Notes under the pieces: model-generated
What the model saw: the letters and a program-made list of their open reading frames with translations, nothing else
Told to the model about the DNA's origin: nothing
Databases searched by the model: none
Part shown: positions 1-10,269 of the stretch, one piece after another
Layout of the letters: the number at the start of each line of letters is the position of its first letter
Position numbering within the stretch: position 1 is the first letter of the stretch
Assembly: GCF_014356525.2 (NCBI RefSeq)
Contig: NC_052507.1
Location: forward strand, 1,054,001 to 1,118,000
Source: Nilaparvata lugens
Taxonomy: Eukaryota > Arthropoda > Insecta > Hemiptera > Delphacidae
Reading direction: 5' to 3'
DNA length: 64,000 nucleotides
Position numbers and translations under genes: made by a program

Positions 1-24
1 TCGATAATAAATTTTGATATTTGA

Positions 25-406
25 GATTGAATATTTTGTTGAATAATTATATCTCCACATTGTTGAAATCATGACCTGGAAATGTTGCACAGTTAGAAAA
101 GGATAACGCTATCTGCTTTGTCGAATGATAGACAAGGGTAGCAGAACCAAAATGTCAATCAAATACTTTTTGTGTTTTAAATAATCATTCATAATTTGTT
201 TGTCAAGAAAATGTATTTTCCAATGGGTTTAATAATTGATTTCCATAATAGAGATTGAATATTTTGTTGAATAATATATCTTCACATTGTTAAAATAATG
301 ATCTGGAAACGTTGCACAGCTAGAAAAGGATAACGCTGTCTGCTTTGTAGAATGATAGACAAGGGTAAACCAAACCAAACCAAAACCAAAATGTTAATCA
401 AATACT
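25..406. repeat. Two tandem fragments of MITE C (3' halves)
   Basis: Positions 25-167 and 252-406 are direct repeats with a period of about 227 bp. Both match the 3' half of the C family, including the block that ends GATAGACAAGG, but both stop before the terminal inverted repeat. The second copy carries a small AACC expansion at about 367-393 and is cut off by element W, which starts at 417. Confidence 0.7.
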
Positions 407-416
407 TTTTATGTAG

Positions 417-1761
417 TGGAGGGTCTGATGCCAGAGTGAACCAACTCCAAAATTTGAATTTTTGTAATACTCTGATCTATACTTAGTCAATCAGGAGATC
501 TTTCTTTTGCCACAATGAACCAAGTCCCACAGCTGTTATAAAGGGAAATTTTTCAGCTTTTTATTCTGCAAAAAGGGAAATTTGGTATCAATTCTCTTGG
601 CAGACTGAACCAACTATCATTCAAAATGGCGTCTACTCGGATTTTGGTTCAGGCAGCTTCAAATGTAGATAAAATCAAATGACATGGAAGATAGTTCAGA
701 AAGTGATTTTGATGCTGCAGATCATTCCAGTGACGATTATATTACAAGTTCCTCAACTTCTGAAAGTGAAGATAAGAATAGTTCACTCTATCAAACATTT
801 TCATCTCGTGTTCATTATTTTGAGGTTATGTGGAATGCATTCTATTTTTTCATTTGCCAAAGTGAACCAACTACAAATGATTTTATTGTGGCGCACATTG
901 CTTTATTGCTTTATTTGCAGTTTTGGCAACATTGCTTTATTATGAGATTGACATGGAAAAATGTACTTGGTTCACTCTGGCAAAAGAAGTTTTTTGAAAT
1001 ATTACAGCTAGATAATACAACCTGTTTCTACATGAATTTATTAATTATTACACATCTTTATTATGATGTGATAAAGAGACATACAAATATCAATCAGCCA
1101 AATATCAATATGATTATCTATGATAAGTCACTTGAAAAATGTTAATTGGAACATTTGACTTGAAATTGAACTACTAATTTCCGAATCATTCTTAAATTCC
1201 TCAATTTTTTTTGTACTTTGCTTTTTTCAAGATTTTGACTTGCTATTAAATTATTCATCTTTGAATAACGTTTCCATCCTGTAGCCTATATTTTATTGGT
1301 TATGACTGTGGCTGGATATTGTAATTTTAATTTTGAAATATTTTTATTCTAATATGAATGGTACTAGTATGAATATTTTCAGTACCGTACTTCTCTTTAT
1401 GCTGTATCTTACTGTATTATTTGAAATATATAAGTTAGATCGACAGTTTGTGTGATTTTTAGTATAGATCCTTTCACCAAAAATCAAAATCTTGGCCGCC
1501 AAAATGAACTAAGTTGAATGTTGGTGCCAAAGTGAACCAAGTTCGGTTTTCTAAACATATTTTTTTCTTCACTAGTAACATGGAAAGTCCCTGAATTGAA
1601 ATTTCTTGCTCATTCTTGGAAGAAATATGTATAAATTGCTTATAAATTTTCAAAATAAATATACCATGAATATTGAATTCATAAAATGGATTTCACTTAC
1701 AACAATCAATACTGAAAAAACAGAAAAAACGACTTGGTTCACTTTGGCATCAGACCCTCCA
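417..1761. mobile_element. TIR element W, unclassified DNA transposon
   Basis: The ends are inverted repeats of about 30 bp: TGGAGGGTCTGATGCC at the left and its reverse complement at the right, each followed inward by a TGAACCAAST block. The element is about 1,345 bp. No target-site duplication is clear in the flanks, so the superfamily is open. A 17-bp motif close to GCCAAAGTGAACCAAGT recurs along the whole element at 430, 509, 599, 856 and 1526, on the other strand at 965 and 1732, and diverged at 1498. Repeated subterminal motifs are usually transposase-binding sites. It carries one small acidic ORF. Confidence 0.65.
684..1145 (+). CDS. Hypothetical 153-residue ORF inside element W
   Basis: The frame starts at an ATG at 684 and ends at a stop at 1143-1145. 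Its first 35 or so residues are rich in Ser, Asp and Glu (MEDSSESDFDAADHSSDD), the kind of acidic leader seen at the N terminus of several DNA transposases, piggyBac-like ones among them. The rest is hydrophobic and aromatic with no motif I recognise. The frame reads straight through a reverse-strand copy of the element's 17-bp motif at 965-981, which argues against strong coding constraint there. It lies wholly between the W terminal repeats, so if real it belongs to the transposon, probably as a decayed first exon. It may be a chance frame beyond the acidic leader. Confidence 0.25.
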   Translation: MEDSSESDFDAADHSSDDYITSSSTSESEDKNSSLYQTFSSRVHYFEVMWNAFYFFICQSEPTTNDFIVAHIALLLYLQFWQHCFIMRLTWKNVLGSLWQKKFFEILQLDNTTCFYMNLLIITHLYYDVIKRHTNINQPNINMIIYDKSLEKC

Positions 1762-2813
1762 GTTGAGAAGTTGATATTGTGGTAGTTAATTATCGGTGAT
1801 AATGAATTATGACAACTTCTCAGTCGTTCTATTTAACCAAATACTGACAAGTCCTTCATTATTTCTATAATACACTTTACATTCCCCAAACTTGATATCG
1901 GTAGAGTAATTATCATTTTCATTGTCATGAGCAGAAATATTCTCGCTTTATCGGCTCTAGTATGTAATTGAAGTTCCCCTTTTGCGAAAATAAACAAGCT
2001 ATGACATCAGTCTGTACCGTGATGACATTTCGGAGCTAAACTGTGAAAAAATGACAAAAACTCGTGTGTGCGAAACAGCTCAAACATATATGTTATCCGA
2101 TTGTGTTTTTGACAACAAATTTATCGAAGCTACATTGAGAAAGATTCTGCATTCGATTGACATGTTTTGAGCTGTGCATCAATTTGAAAGTGAGGTCCAC
2201 ATTTTTATGACAGTATTTGATTAACATTGTTGTTGTTATCCTTGTCTATTATTCCACAAGCAGATAGCTTCATCCTTTCCTAGCTCCGCAACGAGTTTGT
2301 ATGTGAAGAAGGTGCGTACAGACTTACGCGCTGCTCCGCAATCGAGCAGATCGATAGATGATCGCAGGTCAAGCAAGAGTTGAACGCGAACAGGGCGTTT
2401 AACAGAGCTTGAGCTAGGCAAGTTCCAAGGTCGAACTAACCAATAGTTTGCGCATGCGCGGTTAACATTTTTGTTGGATCAGTTACGATCTCTTTGTTAG
2501 CATATAAAATTATCACAATTAATAATTATTCATTAAATCATCAAAATAGAATAGCTAATGTAGAATTATAAAAACATTTTTAGTAATAGGCACCAGTATA
2601 TTAAAATTTAGAAGGAGGAAGCCAAACTCCCAACCACGCCTTTCACCTTTCAAAACATTGACAGACATAACTTTTTTTGTAATAAAACATCAACATGAAT
2701 GCAACAATATAATAATTATCATCAATCCATCACATAAACATATTTAATAAATTAAATGAAAAATACTAAGAAGTGACAAAAAGACAAAATACTAAACTTG
2801 TTCTATTATATTC
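1762..2813. other. Non-coding interval with small MITE fragments
   Basis: From 1762 to about 1800 the sequence matches the end of family M in reverse. Positions 2207-2297 match the 5' part of a C element. Positions 2309-2337 match one end of MITE I (AAGGTGCGTACAGA). The rest is unassigned AT-rich DNA. A 61-codon reverse frame at 2236-2421 crosses these fragments and is not credible as a gene. Confidence 0.5.
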
Positions 2814-2852
2814 CACTTGTTTTCTTAGTTCTTATTTTGTACTGAAAGTAAA

Positions 2853-3108
2853 AATGGAGTGATCCGTGGTCTAGTGGATAGAGTGCTTGCGTAGCAGCAC
2901 AGAGATCCCGGGTTCAAACCCTCTCATTACCAAAAGTTTTTAACCAGATCACCCCAATGTTATCAGATGGGCACGTTTTCCTGTCGGTCCCGGCTGAAGT
3001 ATGACAGTGGTAAGGCCCATTGACGGCTTAAATTATATATTCAGGCGGTGGGACCTCCCCGCAAGGAACTCTCCACCAACAAAAGCCATACGAATTTAAT
3101 TTAATTTA
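2853..3108 (+). mobile_element. tRNA-derived SINE (family F), full length
   Basis: The head is tRNA-like, with a pol III A box TGGTCTAGTGG at 2867-2877 and a B box GGTTCAAACCC at 2911-2921. A tRNA-unrelated body follows, ending in a short TTTAA-type tail. Flanking copies of ACTGAAAGTAAA at 2841-2852 and 3109-3120 are a perfect 12-bp target-site duplication, so it arrived by target-primed reverse transcription. The target is element M, so the SINE is younger than M. It is not a functional tRNA gene: the cloverleaf does not close properly and the unit repeats at 21,989. Confidence 0.9.
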
Positions 3109-3248
3109 ACTGAAAGTAAATTTTGTTTTCGTGGCGAGTCTGTTGCTTTAGCCGCCATTTTGTGACACCGTTGAGTGGGAGGAGACTGTCTAGCTGGGCC
3201 AATGGCAGGCGTTCATGCCCTTGACCAATAGCAGTACTTGCCTACCAG

Positions 3249-3340
3249 TATAAATTCTGCTGCTCTTGTATTTAGTTTCAGTTTATCAGAGATTAACAAT
3301 GGTGTAATAACCGAGCCCGGTCTTTCCAAGTATCAATAAA
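3249..3340 (+). promoter_or_regulatory. TATA-initiator-poly(A) cassette of element M
   Basis: TATAAAT lies at 3249-3255 and an arthropod-type initiator TCAGTTT at 3278-3284. The predicted start, A3280, is 31 bp from the TATA box, the normal pol II spacing. AATAAA follows at 3335-3340, which would define a very short R region. A truncated M copy at 10,821 (reverse strand) begins one base after this predicted start, which independently supports the placement. Confidence 0.5.
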
Positions 3341-3429
3341 TCTGTGGTTTTTTGTCAACTTCTTAGTCTTTTTCATCTAATATGAATAATTACCAAAATA
3401 TCAACTTCTCAACTACACAAAAGAAAAAA

Positions 3430-4088
3430 TCTGGTGTGGCGCACTCACACAACTTTCCTTGCCGTTATGAAAATTGATCACTTGACGCTAGTGTTCCCGC
3501 GCATCTCAAGTCTACTGTTCAAAGATTTGATCCAGCTGGTGACAGGACAATAACGCTGGAAACACACGAGGTCTGCTATTTCTTCATAGTGAATGATTTA
3601 ATAGAATCAACAGTTGTCAACCGTTTGCATTTGAAATAATCACATTTTCTCGAATTTCGAGCTTATTTTCAATTTTAGGTGAAAATGTTACTGAACATTA
3701 ATTGTAGAGATTTTCAATCTATTCCACTTGAAATTTTTCGTTCAAATTGTATCTGAAGCCTGATACTTGGGAATATAAAATCAAACTTTGCATAGATGGG
3801 GCGGAGCTCCTGAAATTTTTACAGATATGGGACTTATGGCAGTTGATAGAGCTTATCAATGACTAATTTAGGTATGAATTTGATCAAAATCGTTGAAGCC
3901 GTTTCCGAGAAAATCACGAAAAACCCTGTTTTTGACAACATTTTCGCCATTTTAGCCGCCATCTTGAATTGCATTTGATCGAAATTGTTCGTGTCGGATC
4001 CTTATAGTGAAAGGACCTTAAGTTCCAAATTTCAAGTCATTCCGTTAGTTGAGAGATGAGATATCGTGTACACAGACGCACATACACT

Positions 4089-4127
<39 letters not shown>

Positions 4128-4272
4128 ATACATACAGACCAATACCCAAAAGCCACTTTTTTGGACTCAGGGGACCTTAAAACGTATAGAAATTTAGAAA
4201 TTTGTGTACCTTAATTTTTTTTTGGAAAGCAATACTTTCCTTACCTATGGTAATAGGGCAAGGAAAGTAAAA
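3430..4272 (+). mobile_element. Family A repeat, copy 1 (Helentron-like)
   Basis: It begins TCTGGTGTGG after an A-run and ends GGCAAGGAAAGTAAAA. ACTTTCCTTGCC at 3452-3463, 22 nt inside the 5' end, is the exact inverse of GGCAAGGAAAGT at 4257-4268 at the 3' end, so the inverted repeats are asymmetric. The 3' end also folds into a hairpin with stems CTTTCCTT/AAGGAAAG and CCTAT/ATAGG. A CA microsatellite lies inside at about 4093-4126. No coding frame is present. These traits match non-autonomous Helentron (HINE/DINE-1-like) elements, but the class is inferred. Confidence 0.75.
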
Positions 4273-5019
4273 TTAATAAACATAATGTTTTATTAGGCTA
4301 CCAAGAAATTCCCTGGTTAGAATATTTTATTTAGTTTTGTCACCCAATCAGCTGGATTGAACGTTTCACATTTTTGTGAGGTTAGGTTGTAGCGAAGTCA
4401 ACAATACGACAAACGCGCGATCATCCTTCGAGCTTCTAGCGAATCCTTGCGTAACGTTAATGATTGCAGCGTGTGCGGAGCGTGTTGGAGGCGCGTATAT
4501 CTGTACGCACCTTAAGAGAACAATGGAAGAGCTTCCAAAGAACTTCTCCCTCCAGGAGTTTTTTATGGATATTGTTAGGCCATCAACGCAACAAATAAAA
4601 ATCAGAAAACTAGAGGCGCAAATCCCAAGACATCATTTTAGCAAGAAGAATAGCTGCCGCAGAGTTCGTATATGCTACTGCTATATATATGTATCCCCAC
4701 CCTTGAGGGTATTTTGTGCCACCTACAAGGCATTCCACGTCTGTTCCAGGGAGATGCACCCTCTAGCATTTATGACCACTGGAGGGTGTGAAGTGGATGG
4801 AAAACGCTTCATTGCCACTAACACACCAGAAGGGTGTGTGTGTGTGAGAGAGAGAGAGGAGATGGAGAAGAAAGAGAGGAAAGAAGGGTTGAACTTTGTT
4901 CCATATTTCCTTGTGTTATTAGTCGGCTGCGTATAGCGCACACACTCATGCCTACCACATAACTTTCCCCTACCCTTCTTTGCCATTCACCAGAATGATG
5001 TCGACTGTTTTTTCGATTC
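4273..5019. other. Unassigned interval with a 186-codon open frame
   Basis: A plus-strand frame at 4376-4936 stays open for 186 codons from a GTG and contains internal ATGs, the first at 4460. It has no domain I recognise. It includes an end fragment of MITE I at 4491-4514, and the GT/GA-rich stretch at 4831-4885 supplies a low-complexity Arg/Glu tail. The first 150 bp are CpG-richer than the surroundings. I treat the frame as fortuitous but note it as one of the longer non-repetitive frames in the window. Confidence 0.3.
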
Positions 5020-5660
5020 TTCTCGTTTCTTCTTCTTCTTTTGCAGTTTCTTCTTCTTTCCTTCCACGAGTCTTTCCTCATTTCCGTTCTTCTCCCACCC
5101 TTCTACCCCTTTTCACTTCATGTTTTTTCCCTACAATGTTTTTACCATATTTTTTCTCATCATTTTTCTTTTTTTTCTTCTTCTTATCATAGTTCTTCCT
5201 ATTATTATAGTTCTTCTTCTTATATTTCTTCTTCTTCTTATATTTCTTCTTCTTTTCTCTTCTTCTTCTTCTTCTCTTCTTTTCTTCTTCTTCTTCTTCT
5301 CTTCTTCTTCTTCTTATTCTTCTTCTTCTCTCTTTTTCTTCTTCTTCTTCTTCTTCTTCGTCTTCTTCTTCTTCTTCTTCTTCTTCTTCTCTTCTTCTTC
5401 TTCTTCTTTTCTTCTTCTTCTTCTTCTTCTTTGTTTCTGTTTCTTCTTATCTTCTCCTTCTTCTTCTCCTTTATCTCTTTCGCCTCCTACCCCTCCTTCT
5501 TCTCTTTCTCAGAATTATCTTGTGCGTTTTATTCTTTTTGTCCCTCTACTTATATTTTTTCATTTCCTCTCCTTGTCCTTCTCCTCCCCCTCCTACTTAT
5601 CCTCCTCCACCACCTCCCCTAACCCCTCATTTTTCCATCTCACCCAGCATCCATTCTATT
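5020..5660. repeat. Long pyrimidine tract, mainly (CTT)n
   Basis: Imperfect CTT repeats occupy about 5160-5450, flanked by CT-rich DNA. The four overlapping plus-strand frames here encode only Phe/Leu/Ser runs and are not genes. The interval 5661-5966 after it is AT-rich and holds nothing I recognise. Confidence 0.9.
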
Positions 5661-5968
5661 TTCTTTCTTCGCTTGAACAAAAGATTTGCTACGACTCAAT
5701 CATCCACTGCAGAAACAAACCGATGACGGTTTTTATTCTCGCTTCAAAAATGTATTCATAGGAGTTTTCTATCTTGCAGGAGAAATTCTTCGATCAGAGG
5801 ATTCTGCGTGCATTTTTCGACCGACTGACTTTGACACATTTCTGAGTAAATTTTGTAGTTGTCTTTGGGTCTTTCTTTTGCTACGCGTTGAATTATGGTG
5901 GAACGTGATTTTTGTTTGATTTGAATTCTATCAATGTGGAGACATTCCTTCGATTTGTTTCAGTCTTA

Positions 5969-6141
5969 GGGCCAAGCCACACGAAGTGTTTTTTCAGACG
6001 AGTCAGCACGACAGGAAGCTCTGCGATTGGCTGATTATCTGCTGATTCCTGAACGCCAACCATGTCAGCCAATCTGAGAGCTTTCTTGCCCTGTCGAATC
6101 GTCTGAGAGGGCCTCAAAAAACTCTACGTGTGGCTTGACCC
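5969..6141. mobile_element. MITE J, copy 1
   Basis: The 173-bp element has inverted ends GGGCCAAGCCACA and its complement with one difference, flanked by TA on each side (5967-5968 and 6142-6143). A second copy is at 54,797. Its right-hand TA is also the left-hand TA of MITE I, which follows at once. Confidence 0.75.
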
Positions 6142-6143
6142 TA

Positions 6144-6306
6144 AAGGTGCGTACAGATTTACGCGCCGCGAACATGAACAATTCACTTTCAATCAGCTGA
6201 TGCCATGCTCTTTATATCTTATACCGTTTCTGTAAAAACACAGATATAGTCAGCTGTTTAAAAGTGAATTGCTCATGTTCGCGGCGCGTATATCTGTACG
6301 CACCTT
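6144..6306. mobile_element. MITE I, copy 1 (near-palindromic)
   Basis: It is 163 bp with long inverted repeats starting AAGGTGCGTACAGA, and most of the element folds on itself. TA flanks both ends. A near-identical copy lies at 38,190. Diverged or partial copies are at 48,158, 55,036, 62,127, 2309 and 4491. Confidence 0.85.
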
Positions 6307-6308
6307 TA

Positions 6309-6807
6309 CACTTACAATTAAGCATGCAAATTTACCCTCCACTTATCAATATCGATTATTCACTTTATTACACTCCACTAACCAATATCGATTATTAATT
6401 CAAATAGATATATAAGTTTCTGAGTAGTTCCAACCTCGATTTCACTGGATAAATCGATATCTATAATGATGTTATAATAATTTCTTCAATGTATATTTTA
6501 TCTCGTTTTTATTGAATTTATTCAATCTGTTCCTTAGAGCCTTGGATATAATAATCAGATATGATCATGTATATCTCATAGAAAGGATCAAATCGTATTT
6601 CAACACATACATAAAAAATTAATATCCTTTGTGCACATTGTTGTAGAACTCTATCGACCTCCCAGTTGTAAGTTCTGATAAATGGTGCGAGATTTCTGTA
6701 CAACTTGAAAAAGTTTCTCAAACTGTTTTTCCCCCATTGTCTCCAAGAAAGATGCTCTTTCTTCCACACCATGTGCATCTGACACATCTGATTTTTGCCT
6801 CACGCAC

Positions 6808-6850
<43 letters not shown>

Positions 6851-7291
6851 TCGTCTCAACAGTTTTCTTAGCTTTTGTCTCCTTTTCGATGAAGGATATT
6901 ACTTTCCAGAAATGAATAATGATGTTGGCGCAAATGTTGTTATATCATTTCGGACGAGTGATACAGAATCCCGATTTTGTACGTGTAATCGGAGTATATT
7001 AGAATTGCACCTAAAGAAGAATAATGGTTCGATTTTCATATAAACGATATCTTCTTATGGAATTCCTCACTTGTTCATGTATACTTGTTCCCTTATTCTT
7101 ATATTTGATCTATACATTATCTAGCTTAGGTCTGAAAATTGGTTAAGTCTTGCGACTCAACTTCACTTCAATAAACTTTTAGTTCAAAAATATTTCTTCA
7201 AATCACATTTATTTTAGAGGCTGAAAGGTGTGTAAGACCACTCTACACTGGACGTTAAGGAAAAGACCGATTCACACTGCACGTATGATAT
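6309..7291. other. Non-coding interval with a TC microsatellite
   Basis: The first 100 bp hold two near copies of TCAATATCGATTATT. A TC run sits at about 6808-6845. The open frames at 6518-6787 (reverse) and 6795-7043 (forward) meet at this microsatellite and show no domain. Nothing else is recognisable. Confidence 0.5.
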
Positions 7292-7293
7292 TA

Positions 7294-8433
7294 GGCTCAA
7301 CTCACACTAAGGCTAGTTTCACATTTATTCGGTTCGTTTTCGGCAAATTCCGATAAGTGTGAAACGGTAATTCGGTTCGAATTCGGTACCGAATAGAAAC
7401 CGCATAGAACCGAACGCCCACTTGACACTAATAAATTCCATCAGGTTTCAATTCGTGGCTGGCGAGACGCTACTTCCACACACTTTCGGTTCGTTTCGTT
7501 TTCGATTCGTTTTCGGCAAATTCCGATAAGTGTGAAACGATGATTCGGTTTGAATTCGGTACCGAATAGCAACCGCATAGCACCGAACGCCCCCTCCACA
7601 CGAATAGGTTTCATCATATTCGAATTCCTTGCTAGGGAAACGGAAAAAGACTAAGTCTTTTACACACGCTTGCCTTTTTTGTTTTTATTTTAAACTGATA
7701 TCGTCATTATCTGTTTCAAAATTTTCCAAGTCAAAATCACATGGTCAATTCATTTCTGTTAGTTCACAGGAACATTTCTTTCTCAATGAATAGTTTGCTA
7801 AAAAAATATGAAAAATATAAATTAAAACTCAGGGAGAAATTTTATTCTTTTATAATTTTTTTTTTTATTTTTCCACGAATATTACATGATTTAATCAATG
7901 GAGAGAAGAGATGAAGTTTATATACCATGTGTCAAAACAAGAGCAAATTTTCAATTCCAAGAAATCATCTCTCTGAAAATCAAAAATTAAGAAAATTAAA
8001 AAGAAACTATTCAAATAATTCACAATTTTAATTAATTTTAAATTTTGTTGTTCAAGAATAACGTATCACAATTTAACACAAGCTGTTATATTTAAATATA
8101 CAAGCATGAACTGTGAAAATCCAGACACAGCTGTTTTTGAGAAGAAAATACCTAATTGGAACCGTACGAGTTAAAACCTGACATGTATGAAAGCCTCATT
8201 CGTTCTCGGCAACGAACCGAACCGAAAACGTACCGAACCGAATGAAACCGAAAGCGTGTGAAGCTAGCCTTACGCGACTCAGGTCGAGAAGAGACTCGAC
8301 TGTTTAGTCGAGTGCATGGGTTTTCAAATGAAGACTAGAGTCGACTGGTCTTAGTGTCACCATTTGGAAACACATGCTCTCGACTAGAGTCGAGTCTCCT
8401 CTCGACCTGAGTCGCGTAAGTGTGAGTTGAGCC
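7294..8433. mobile_element. MITE G, copy 1, interrupted by MITE H
   Basis: The inverted ends are GGCTCAACTCACAC, flanked by TA at 7292-7293 and 8434-8435. Without the insert the element is about 177 bp, close to copy 2 at 36,294. The segment 8273-8433 carries the characteristic GACTCAGGTCGAGA block and its inverse. H interrupts the left TIR. Confidence 0.85.
7310..8270. mobile_element. TIR element H nested in G
   Basis: The ends are AGGCTAGTTTCACA and a near-complement, with TA on both sides (7308-7309 and 8271-8272). It is about 960 bp. The left part holds a direct repeat of a CGGTTCG/CGGCAAATTCCGA-rich block (about 7325-7440 and 7490-7600). The right end carries the matching inverted CGAACCG block. 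The middle is AT-rich and non-coding. Since H splits G, H is the younger insertion. Confidence 0.75.
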
Positions 8434-8730
8434 TAAGATTTATACTAGAGGCTGAAAAGACCGTTTTACACTAAGGTAACACATGGTCAGTAAAACGCAA
8501 ACCTAAGCGAATTCTCAAACGGTCGAGATTGCTTGCTAGGTTGGAAGTTTTTTATGCATAACGTATCCTGGTACATAACAAATGTGCATTATCAATCCAT
8601 ATATTCTGGTGGCCATTTGTGTAGGGTGGGGGGTAGTTATGGGAGAGGAGGGTTGAAGAAGGGGTTGTTTGTTCACCAGGTCACGCACTCACAAATCCCT
8701 TACTTGGCGCGAAAAACTACCACCCTCAAG

Positions 8731-9237
8731 GTCATAAATATACATATGGTCATATACTTTGTCATCGTCTTCTTCTTCTTCTTCTTCTTCTTCTTCTTCT
8801 TCTTCTTCTTCTTCTTCTTCTTCTTCCTCTTCTCCACCATCATCTACTTCTTCTCATTCTTCTTCTTCTTCTTCTTCTTCTTCTTTTTTCTCTTCTTCTT
8901 CTTCTTCTTCTTCTTCTTCTTCTTCTTCTTCTCCTTCTTCTTCTTCTACTTTTTCCCTCCTTATCCTTCTCCTTCTTCTTCTATTAATTTCTTCTCCTTC
9001 TTCTCCTTCTACTATATCCTCATCTTTTTCTTATTCTCCTTCTTCTTTTTCTTCTTCCTCATCAACTTCTTCTCCCCTTCTCCTTCTCATTCATCTTCTC
9101 CTCCTCCAACTACATCTTCTTATCATAATTTTTCTTCTTCCACATTTCCTCCTCCTCCTCCTCCTCCTCCTCCTCCTCCTCCTATTCCATCTCCTCCTTC
9201 TATACTCACACGTCATAAATATACACATGGTCATATA
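8731..9237. repeat. (CTT)n/(CCT)n array bracketed by a direct repeat
   Basis: Pure CTT runs dominate 8766-8940, grade into mixed CTT/CCT, and end in (CCT)n near 9150-9183. A near-identical direct repeat of about 26 bp (starting GTCATAAATATACA) brackets the whole array at 8731-8756 and 9212-9237. The frames across it encode only Ser, Phe, Leu or Pro runs. The preceding 8436-8730 is unassigned. Confidence 0.85.
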
Positions 9238-10240
9238 TACAGGTCATAAATATATACAACATATGGAACACCCCTTCACCGACATATATATTCCGACATC
9301 GAGAGGTGCCAACATCAATCATGGAGGTGTGCAAAAGACCGACGCCATATTGGAATTCAAGACACACATTCTGAGAGGAGCGAGGGAATGATATCACGAA
9401 GGCACTGTCTTCCTAGATATCACGTGGAGGCCATGTGATAAGAATACATTTGGTGGATTTCTGTGTGGTGTGAATCAGGTATTATCAGACTGTGTCATCT
9501 ATATGGAAATTTTGAAAATTACTGTAACAATAATATTGTTAAAATTAAAATTATTTCAATAATCATCCATGTTTTCAAGTATATTTATTCAATTATGAAC
9601 AGAGGTACAGATCATGAAAGTCTATATTATGATTGTGAGAGGATAATCAGAGGCTTAGCTCAGAACTCTTGATTTCCCGAATTGTGATACATAGAATAGG
9701 TCATAATGAATAAATTTGTTTCATTTATGTAGAAAAATAGAGTCTTCAACTGATTGAGTCTTCAACTGATTGAATGTCAGGTTGGAAACTTGACATAAAT
9801 ATACAGCATGCCACCATCACCTTATTTAAAGTATAAATTCCAGGTAATCAGTATTCAAGACACAAGAGATCACATCAAAATAACTCTAATCCAATTAGCT
9901 GCTGAGAAATAAATAAATATTTTCGCTTCAAGTATTTGACCAAAGTTCAGTTTTTCCAACTCGATTCTTCTCATGATACAGTAGTATAATCCTACTTTTA
10001 TAATTATTCCTTAACTCGGGAAGTACAGTAACACCTGTATTCAACCGGGACAAGATTGAAAATAGAATAATATTTCTTTTTTGTTCTTGCCTTTACCGAT
10101 GAATTTATAAATTTTTTATAACGGTCACATTTCGAATATCCTTCCAGTTCATCCACCTCAAATTTTGTTTGGATTCCAACATAATATCCGTTCATTGATT
10201 GGTAAGGTTATTTAGAATCTACCGTTATTAAACTTCCCCT
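9238..10240. other. Unassigned AT-rich interval
   Basis: I see no repeat family shared with the rest of the window and no credible gene. The frames of 63-69 codons at 9206-9397, 9463-9672 and 10,004-10,195 lack motifs. Confidence 0.4.
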
Positions 10241-10269
10241 CAATCCAATACTAAATTATTCATATCTTG

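Larger units (their letters stand above)
2814..3420 (+). mobile_element. LTR-like element M, copy 1, split by a SINE
   Basis: It matches the two arms at 62,553-63,213 and a short copy at 10,718-10,821. The unit runs from a pyrimidine-rich start through a CCGCCATTTTGT block, a TATA box, an initiator, a CCGRRMCCGG block and AATAAA, then to about 3420 where family A begins. A tRNA-derived SINE splits it at 2853-3108. Promoter and poly(A) signals packed this closely are typical of an LTR or a Penelope-type pseudo-LTR. No coding region is attached. Confidence 0.55.

Noticed and set aside
2861..2930. Possible tRNA gene
   Set aside because: The A and B boxes are good, but it is the head of a 250-bp SINE with target duplications and a second copy. 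The cloverleaf does not close cleanly.
3280..3330. Hammerhead ribozyme in element M (suggested by CCGAAACCGG)
   Set aside because: I looked for the CTGATGA core on both strands near this block and found only CTGATAA-like sequence, so the ribozyme fold is not supported.
4376..4936. 186-codon forward frame as a host gene
   Set aside because: It includes a MITE I end and a GT/GA microsatellite, starts at a non-ATG codon and shows no domain. Kept only as a note.
5041..5761. Long overlapping frames of up to 213 codons in the CTT tract
   Set aside because: They encode only Phe/Ser/Leu runs and are open in several frames at once because the repeat lacks stop codons.
8533..9391. Frames of 238 and 210 codons rich in Ser, Phe and Pro
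   Set aside because: Products of the CTT/CCT array. There is no unique sequence with a domain on either side.
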